The notes below the pieces were generated by a model. The model was not told where the DNA came from, did no database searches, and worked only from the letters and a program-made list of their open reading frames with translations. 7,614 bases of DNA. Source: Candidatus Bathyarchaeota archaeon. Its GTDB lineage: Archaea > Thermoproteota > Bathyarchaeia > Bathyarchaeales > Bathycorpusculaceae. A program made the translations under genes and the position numbers. The first letter of the stretch is position 1. Every line of letters starts with the position of its first letter. Below, piece by piece: positions 1-4,156 of the stretch. The stretch lies in NCBI GenBank assembly GCA_013330975.1, contig DUHG01000159.1, positions 2,214 through 9,827 on the forward strand, written 5' to 3'.

Positions 1-560
1 AAGTTGCAGAAACAGATGGAAAGCTGGCTGAAGGAATATGGAAGATCTATAACGAAACACCTATTCGACAAGAAAGAGCGTTTCCTCATTATGGTCAATC
101 GCTTCAAAGTGTTGAGGGTTTGATTGCCAGAGCCCAAGATTTGTTCATTGGAGCTTACTTGGAAGATGAACTGCTAGGGTTCATACAGCTGGTTCATGGC
201 GACCGAATAGCAATAATTTCCCAGATTCTTTCTCTGCAAGAGCATTCTGATAAGGCAGTAAACAATGCGCTAGTCGCCAAGGCAGTTGAAATCTGCGCGT
301 CAAAAGGATGGGGATGGCTCATGTATGCAAGAATGGGAAACCACCCTTCTTTGGACAATTTTAAGCGAAATAATGGTTTCAAGAAATTTCCCATTACGAG
401 ATATTATATCCCGATTACCAGAAAAGGACGAATAATTACTCGAATTGGGCTGCAAAGTGATATTAAGGACGCTCTGCCAGACTGGGTCAAGTATTTCCTG
501 ATACCCGTCTATAATTGGGCAAGCAGAAATAGAATGCGATTTAGACGCGGATTTAGTTAG
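1..560 (+). CDS. GNAT-like N-acyltransferase, 5'-truncated by window edge
   Basis: The frame is open from base 3 to the TAG at 558-560 (185 residues) with no stop, so the gene begins outside the window. The TTG at 120 is internal: the codons before it encode a conserved-looking stretch, IYNETPIRQERAFPHYG, at about residues 16-32 of the visible part. From memory this resembles the 'IYNE(S/T)PIRQGR.F.HYGK' signature of a GNAT-like acyltransferase family often found near glycosyltransferase and exopolysaccharide genes. Later stretches also fit that family: IGAYLEDELLGFIQLV (a beta-strand core), NALVAKAVEICASKG, a 'slDNFKRNNGFKK' segment near the acyl-CoA fold end, and RYYIPITRKGRI. The C-terminus is basic (NRMRFRRGF). 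The acyl donor and acceptor cannot be read from the sequence. It converges on the Fe-S operon and is probably unrelated to it. Family assignment is moderately sure. Confidence 0.75.
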   Translation, partial: VAETDGKLAEGIWKIYNETPIRQERAFPHYGQSLQSVEGLIARAQDLFIGAYLEDELLGFIQLVHGDRIAIISQILSLQEHSDKAVNNALVAKAVEICASKGWGWLMYARMGNHPSLDNFKRNNGFKKFPITRYYIPITRKGRIITRIGLQSDIKDALPDWVKYFLIPVYNWASRNRMRFRRGFS

Positions 561-635
561 AAACTGCGGATGATTTTTGAGGCAATATATGAAATCCACA
601 TTGTAGGCACAACTATGTGATGCTTCAGATTGTCT

Positions 636-650
636 TGCTTAAAACAAAGC
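636..650 (-). terminator. possible weak terminator of the Fe-S operon
   Basis: Just past the last operon gene, the minus strand has GCTT and AAGC arms (4 bp) around a T-rich loop (TTGTTTT). Archaeal termination often needs only a T-rich tract, so this is a plausible 3' end, but the stem is very short. On the plus strand a run of five T at 574-578 could likewise end the acyltransferase transcript. Nothing else was seen in the 95-base convergent spacer 561-655. Confidence 0.2.
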
Positions 651-655
651 CGCAA

Positions 656-925
656 CTAGAGCAAGAGTTCTGACAAAAGCCCAAGTAGTTCTTCTTTATT
701 TTTTATGCTCCGGAATATGGCTTTCCCGCTCTTATAGACTCGAAAAGAAACTTCCTTGAAGGACAGCTCAAAGATTATTCCTGCTAGTGCGTTTTTCAAC
801 TGTGCTTTCTTGAGGATTTTTGCTATGGCTTCGTCTTTCCTGTCGTACTTGAAGACCACGATTATGTCTTTCTCAGCGCCGCAAGTCCCCTCCGTACGGG
901 CTACATAATCTTCGATATTGGGCAT
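656..925 (-). CDS. small protein resembling one half of a TATA-binding protein fold
   Basis: This is an 89-residue protein starting at ATG 925-923. Its A is shared with the TAA stop of sufS (TAATG), so translation is probably coupled. An AGGAG at 940-944 lies 14 nt upstream, which is long for a Shine-Dalgarno spacing. There is no signal peptide or membrane segment, and no CxxC pair; the only cysteine is C15. Residues 21-45 alternate strand and charged helix (IIVVFKY, then DEAIAKILKKAQ). Residues 49-83 (GIIFELSFKEVSFRVYKSGKAIFRS, then a Lys/Glu-rich Leu helix) follow the pattern of a TBP half: a 'GIIyrl' strand, a 'vslLiFsSGKivvtGakS' hairpin and an amphipathic helix. A normal TBP has two such halves (about 180 residues); this has one. 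The TBP likeness is an inference from pattern. Its place in a Fe-S operon suggests an accessory or regulatory role, but no function can be assigned. Confidence 0.72.
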   Translation of the reverse strand: MPNIEDYVARTEGTCGAEKDIIVVFKYDRKDEAIAKILKKAQLKNALAGIIFELSFKEVSFRVYKSGKAIFRSIKNKEELLGLLSELLL

Positions 926-2160
926 TAGAGCTGCTCTATCTCCTTCAGGACTTCCACAAAACGATCGATTTCATCTGGAGTGTTGTATATGTAGAAACTC
1001 GCTCTAGCGGAGGACTGCAGCTTGAAAACCTGGTGAAGAGGCTGAGCACAGTGATAACCGCTCCGAATCATGATGCCATAGTTGTCAAAGAGGAGAGCAA
1101 CGTCGTGTGATGACAATCCCTGCACACTGAAAGGTATTATTCCGCACTTAAGCGATGTGTCGGTTGGTCCGTGAAGAATGACTTTGCTGCATTCTTTCAT
1201 GCGTTTTAATGCGTAGCCAGTTAGGAGGCATTCGTGCCCGAGCACTTGATCCATTCCAATCTTCCCCAGATACTTGACAGCCTCCATCAAGCCGATTGCC
1301 CCGCTGATGTGGGGTGTTCCAGCCTCAAATTTCCATGGAGGATCATTCAAGCTGATATCACATCGGGCTTGGCTACTGCTAAAGGACACTTCCTTTATCA
1401 TTTCTCCGCCTCCTTGGAATGGATCCATTTTTTCAAGATGCGATTTTTTTGCATATAGCACTCCGATCCCGGTTGGTCCAAGCATTTTGTGTCCTGAAAA
1501 CGCAAGGAAATCCATGTCCAGCTTTTGGACGTCAACAGGTTTGTGCGGAACAGATTGCGCTCCATCCACTAGCATCAGTGCTCCATGATCATGGGCCACT
1601 TTGGCTATTCTCTTAACATCGTTTATTATGCCACTAACATTCGAGACGTGGCTTAAGCTGGCAATTTTGGTTTTTCTCGATAATTTGCTTTCAAAATCCT
1701 CATAATCTAATGTGCCGTCATTGTTTACTCTGGCGTATTTCACGGTGAACCCGTTTATCTTTGAGAGAATTTCCCAGGGAACTATGTTGCTGTGATGCTC
1801 TAAAAGCGAAACTAGAACTTCATCGCCTTTCTTTAGGTTCCGAAGCCCCCAAGAATAGGCGACAAGGTTTATTCCCTCTGTCGTGCCTCGAACGAAGATG
1901 ATTTCGGATGAATCATTGGCGTTTATGAATTTGGCTATCTTTTCTCTGGCGCTTTCGTGCAGCTCGGTAGCCTCCTGAGAGAGAGTGTAAACTGCCCTGT
2001 GAACATTTGCGTTATGTTGCTCATAGAAGCGCCGAATTGAGTTAATTACTTGGCGTGGCTTCTGTGTTGTAGCTGCGTTGTCAAAGTAGATTAGCGGATT
2101 GCCGTTTATATTGCGCTTTAAGATTGGGAAATCTTTGCGGATCCTTTGGGAATCTAGGAT
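925..2160 (-). CDS. sufS: SufS-type cysteine desulfurase (ATC start proposed)
   Basis: PLP-dependent desulfurase that removes sulfur from L-cysteine as a persulfide for Fe-S assembly; cytosolic. The 411 residues match the family's usual 405-415. Visible motifs: YFDNAATTQKP near the N-terminus, HRAVYTLS, RGTTEGINLVA, EHHSNIVPW (PLP-stacking His at about 122), VDGAQS (D199, Q202), SGHK with PLP lysine K225, RSGYHCAQPLH with catalytic C371, and ARASFYIYN (R386, substrate carboxylate). All expected active-site residues are present. The frame opens at 2178 and contains no ATG, GTG or TTG until GTG 1743-1741, which would delete 139 conserved residues. An ATC at 2160-2158 gives the normal N-terminus (x-LDSQRIRKDFPIL) and lies 7 nt after GGGGAGG, so I place the start there. 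It overlaps the iscU stop and shares one base with the next gene. A sequencing error (ATG read as ATC) would also explain the start. Confidence 0.95.
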   Translation of the reverse strand: MLDSQRIRKDFPILKRNINGNPLIYFDNAATTQKPRQVINSIRRFYEQHNANVHRAVYTLSQEATELHESAREKIAKFINANDSSEIIFVRGTTEGINLVAYSWGLRNLKKGDEVLVSLLEHHSNIVPWEILSKINGFTVKYARVNNDGTLDYEDFESKLSRKTKIASLSHVSNVSGIINDVKRIAKVAHDHGALMLVDGAQSVPHKPVDVQKLDMDFLAFSGHKMLGPTGIGVLYAKKSHLEKMDPFQGGGEMIKEVSFSSSQARCDISLNDPPWKFEAGTPHISGAIGLMEAVKYLGKIGMDQVLGHECLLTGYALKRMKECSKVILHGPTDTSLKCGIIPFSVQGLSSHDVALLFDNYGIMIRSGYHCAQPLHQVFKLQSSARASFYIYNTPDEIDRFVEVLKEIEQL

Positions 2161-2663
2161 TGTTTTTCCTCCCCAGCCTTAAGTCTCTTTGACAGCGACT
2201 TTGCAAGTTCCTCTTCCTCTATAGCCTGTTTCTCTTCAAAGGTCAGTTCCTGAGGAACCCAGCTGGGAGAGGCTCCTTTTTCTTGATAGTATTTTCTTAT
2301 TGCTCTCTTAACGGCACCTACAGCGAGGATACCGCAGTGAAATTTGACGCTGGGCAGACCGCCCACTTCTTCAGTCACTTTTTTCCAGGTTACGTCTTTC
2401 CAAACGTTTTCAAGCTTCAGACCCTTGATCATTTCAGTGACTATGCTGGCGGTGGCAATATTTGCTGCGCAGCCATAACTTTCGAAAGAGGTTTTCTCGA
2501 TGACTTCTTGTTCGCTGATCTTTAGGTATAGGGTTATCATGTCTCCGCAGGCAGGGTTTCCAGCGACAGCAACTACTGAGGCATCTTCCATTTTTCCTAG
2601 GTTCTTAGGGTTTCTGAATAGGTCAAGGACTTTCTGGGTGTAGGGTAAGGGTACACGTGACAT
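2154..2663 (-). CDS. iscU: IscU-type Fe-S cluster scaffold
   Basis: Scaffold on which [2Fe-2S]/[4Fe-4S] clusters are built from desulfurase-derived sulfur; cytosolic, 169 residues. The three ligand cysteines are present: C39 in GNPACGD with the conserved D41, C65 in SYGCAA, and C110 in KFHCGILA with H109 and K107. The spacing C65 to C110 (45) is close to IscU (about 43) and lacks the roughly 20-residue insertion of Firmicute SufU, so this is IscU-like although it sits next to sufS. The chaperone-recognition motif LPPVK reads LPSVK (103-107). After the core helix ending at about 126 comes a charged tail of about 43 residues rich in Glu and Lys, longer than bacterial IscU. The ATG at 2663 follows the iscS-like stop by 2 nt, with AGGAG at 2674-2678 ten bases upstream. 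Its TAG overlaps the proposed sufS start. Confident. Confidence 0.95.
   Translation of the reverse strand: MSRVPLPYTQKVLDLFRNPKNLGKMEDASVVAVAGNPACGDMITLYLKISEQEVIEKTSFESYGCAANIATASIVTEMIKGLKLENVWKDVTWKKVTEEVGGLPSVKFHCGILAVGAVKRAIRKYYQEKGASPSWVPQELTFEEKQAIEEEELAKSLSKRLKAGEEKQS
2168..2174 (-). promoter_or_regulatory. strong Shine-Dalgarno for sufS, inside the end of iscU
   Basis: The minus strand reads GGGGAGG, then seven bases (AAAAACA), then ATC at 2160-2158. GGAGG is a five-base match to the archaeal anti-Shine-Dalgarno, and the spacing is ideal. It lies within the last codons of iscU and is the main evidence for starting sufS at this ATC. Confidence 0.6.
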
Positions 2664-2665
2664 TC

Positions 2666-3892
2666 TTAATCAACTCCTGTTGAGCCAACTATTCTTCTAA
2701 TCCTTTCAACTGCAGTAGGTAACACGTCTAGGACATAAGTTATATCCTCTTCTGTATGGTATCTTGTTGTCTTCATCAAGATGCTTCCGTGAGCTTCACT
2801 GAATTTTCTGCCTATGGCAACCAGAACGTGGCTTGGCTGAAGAAGCCTTCTGCTGCAAGCGCTTCCGCTCGAGACATAAACGCCTTTGAGGCTGAGCTCA
2901 ATTGTTAGTGCTTCGCCTTCGCATCTTAGGAAGCTGATATTTGCATTGTCGGGTGATCGTTTTTCGCCCTTGGCACCATTTAGTTTAACATCTGAAAGTC
3001 TGCCAAATATGCCGTCAATCAGCTTGTCTCTCAGGTGCCGCATGTGGTTCACGTTGGCTTCGAAATTATGGAAAGCCAACTCTGAAGCCGCTGTGAAACC
3101 TACAATCAGAGGGGTATTTTCAACACCCGGCCAAAGTTTCTGCGTGCCAATCTGACCTTCGAGTATTCTGTCCACGTTGACCCCTTCCCTTACGTATAGT
3201 GCTCCAATTCCACGGGGACCAAGAATCTTGTAGCTGCTTGCGGTTGCCATGTCTACTCCGAGATCTTTTACGTTAAAGGATATTCTACCATAGGCGTCCG
3301 AAGCATCAGTATGGAAAACTAGTTCTCGGTTTTTATCTTTCGCTATGGCTACTGCTTCCTTTATAGGTTGAATGCTTCCTACCTCATTGTTAACGCTTGA
3401 TATGCTGACGAGGACTGTTTCTTTGTCAACATTTTCTTTAAGCTTCTCGAGGTCAATTATACCCTCTTTATCTACTGAAGATTTGATCAGCTGAAACCCG
3501 TATTTCTGTAGCATCTCAGCAACATGTAGAACGCTGATGGGTTCGATTTCTGAAATCACGATTTTTTTGCCTTTTCCTTTGTTGGCAAAAGCGCTGCCCA
3601 TTAAGGCGAGGTTGTTTGCCTCTGTTTCTCCAGAGGTAAAGGTCATTTCCTCGAGAATTTCTGCGCCTAGGAATTTGGCGATTTTCTGTTGGGAGCCCAT
3701 TATCGTCTCGAATGCTTCCCAACCTGGTTTGTGGGTTAGGGTCGGGTTTCCGTATGCTTTCTCACCGTAGTAGGGAAGCATAGCATCGATTACTTCTTTC
3801 GGGACAATTGTTGAGTTTTCATTGTCCAGGTAAACCTCATGGACTATCCCTTCATGGGCCTTGAGTAGTTCTTTAACGTTTTCAACCAACAA
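2666..3892 (-). CDS. divergent IscS/NifS-type cysteine desulfurase
   Basis: Class V PLP-dependent aminotransferase of the IscS/NifS group; first gene of the operon and the expected sulfur donor to IscU. The frame is open to TTG 3988, with an ATG at 3973. The first 32 residues (Phe/Asn/Cys-rich, HNRIFSCLLAG) look non-coding, so I prefer TTG 3892, or 3889 (408 or 407 residues; E. coli IscS has 404). Numbered from 3892: VYLDNENST at 20-28, GNPTLTHKPG at 48-57, SGETEANNLAL at 87-97, SSVNNEVGSIQPI at 166-178, HTDASDA at 194-200, SYK with PLP K222, and SSGSACS with catalytic C346. Compared with E. coli IscS recalled from memory, several pocket residues differ: His104 is P118, Gln183 is D199, His205 is Y221, Thr243 is V257, Arg354 is L372. 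It may therefore have altered substrate or partner needs. The stop lies 2 nt before iscU. Family sure, activity less so. Confidence 0.9.
   Translation of the reverse strand: MLVENVKELLKAHEGIVHEVYLDNENSTIVPKEVIDAMLPYYGEKAYGNPTLTHKPGWEAFETIMGSQQKIAKFLGAEILEEMTFTSGETEANNLALMGSAFANKGKGKKIVISEIEPISVLHVAEMLQKYGFQLIKSSVDKEGIIDLEKLKENVDKETVLVSISSVNNEVGSIQPIKEAVAIAKDKNRELVFHTDASDAYGRISFNVKDLGVDMATASSYKILGPRGIGALYVREGVNVDRILEGQIGTQKLWPGVENTPLIVGFTAASELAFHNFEANVNHMRHLRDKLIDGIFGRLSDVKLNGAKGEKRSPDNANISFLRCEGEALTIELSLKGVYVSSGSACSRRLLQPSHVLVAIGRKFSEAHGSILMKTTRYHTEEDITYVLDVLPTAVERIRRIVGSTGVD
2674..2678 (-). promoter_or_regulatory. Shine-Dalgarno of iscU
   Basis: AGGAG on the minus strand, ten bases before the ATG at 2663, within the last codons of the upstream desulfurase gene. 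It supports this start and coupled translation along the operon. Confidence 0.5.
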
Positions 3893-3916
3893 ATCACAAC
3901 CTGCAAGCAAACAACT

Positions 3917-3931
3917 GAATATTCTATTATG
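3917..3931 (-). promoter_or_regulatory. possible TATA element for the Fe-S operon
   Basis: The minus strand reads CATAATAGAATATTC, an AT-rich box centred about 32 bases upstream of the TTG at 3892. Archaeal initiation about 25 bases downstream would give a very short leader, consistent with a start at 3892 or 3889. A second AT-rich stretch (AACTAATATTGA, about 3986-3997) could instead serve the ATG at 3973. No clear BRE was seen, so this is weak evidence. Confidence 0.22.
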
Positions 3932-4127
3932 CCAATTCAAGTAGAAAAACGTAGTCGTGAAACATTGTTGCATCTTCTCGTGATTCAATATTAGTTTGCC
4001 GCTGTCAAATGAGATAGATCACGCTTCAGGAAACTTGAAACAAAGGAAGTAGGTTTTGCGGAGCAAGAAATGATGAAGAACTGATAGTAGCAAAAAAACA
4101 CAATAAACTCATCACTCACTTAAGTAA

Positions 4128-4140
4128 CAAATGAAAATAG
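4128..4140 (+). promoter_or_regulatory. possible TATA element for hel308
   Basis: CAAATGAAAATAG is centred about 23 bases before the TTG at 4157. That is close to the usual archaeal TATA-to-start distance, so transcription could begin at or near the start codon. No Shine-Dalgarno is visible before the TTG, which fits a leaderless mRNA. The box is a poor match to a strong archaeal TATA. Confidence 0.2.
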
Positions 4141-4156
4141 TCTATGGCGCATCTGA

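Larger units (their letters stand above)
3893..4156. other. divergent intergenic region between the Fe-S operon and hel308
   Basis: About 264 bases (168 if the desulfurase began at 3988) separate two divergent transcripts, so promoters for both must lie here. Contents seen: AT-rich boxes on the minus strand (3917-3931, 3986-3997), an A-run at 4092-4098, and AACAAATGAAAATAG at 4126-4140 on the plus strand, at about the right distance for a TATA box of a leaderless hel308 transcript. C/D-box-like words occur at 4070-4076 but do not form a valid sRNA. No tRNA, repeat or long palindrome was recognised. Confidence 0.5.

Noticed and set aside
561..655. Inverted repeat TGCGG...CCGCA flanking the convergent spacer
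   Set aside because: The arms are only five bases and about 80 bases apart, which is expected by chance.
925..1743. A separate 272-residue desulfurase starting at GTG 1743
   Set aside because: The same frame continues upstream for 139 codons with the conserved SufS N-terminal half, so 1743 is an internal Val codon and not a start or a truncated gene.
3516..3722. Small basic frame opposite or overlapping the IscS-like gene
   Set aside because: It is an out-of-frame reading of the desulfurase coding sequence on the same strand, with no start signal and an Arg/Gln/Asn-rich composition.
4070..4084. C/D-box guide RNA in the divergent spacer (ATGATGA followed by CTGA)
   Set aside because: Only four bases separate the boxes, leaving no guide. 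The next CTGA is over 70 bases away, and the minus-strand version (GTGATGA) has its nearest suitable D box about 85 bases off.
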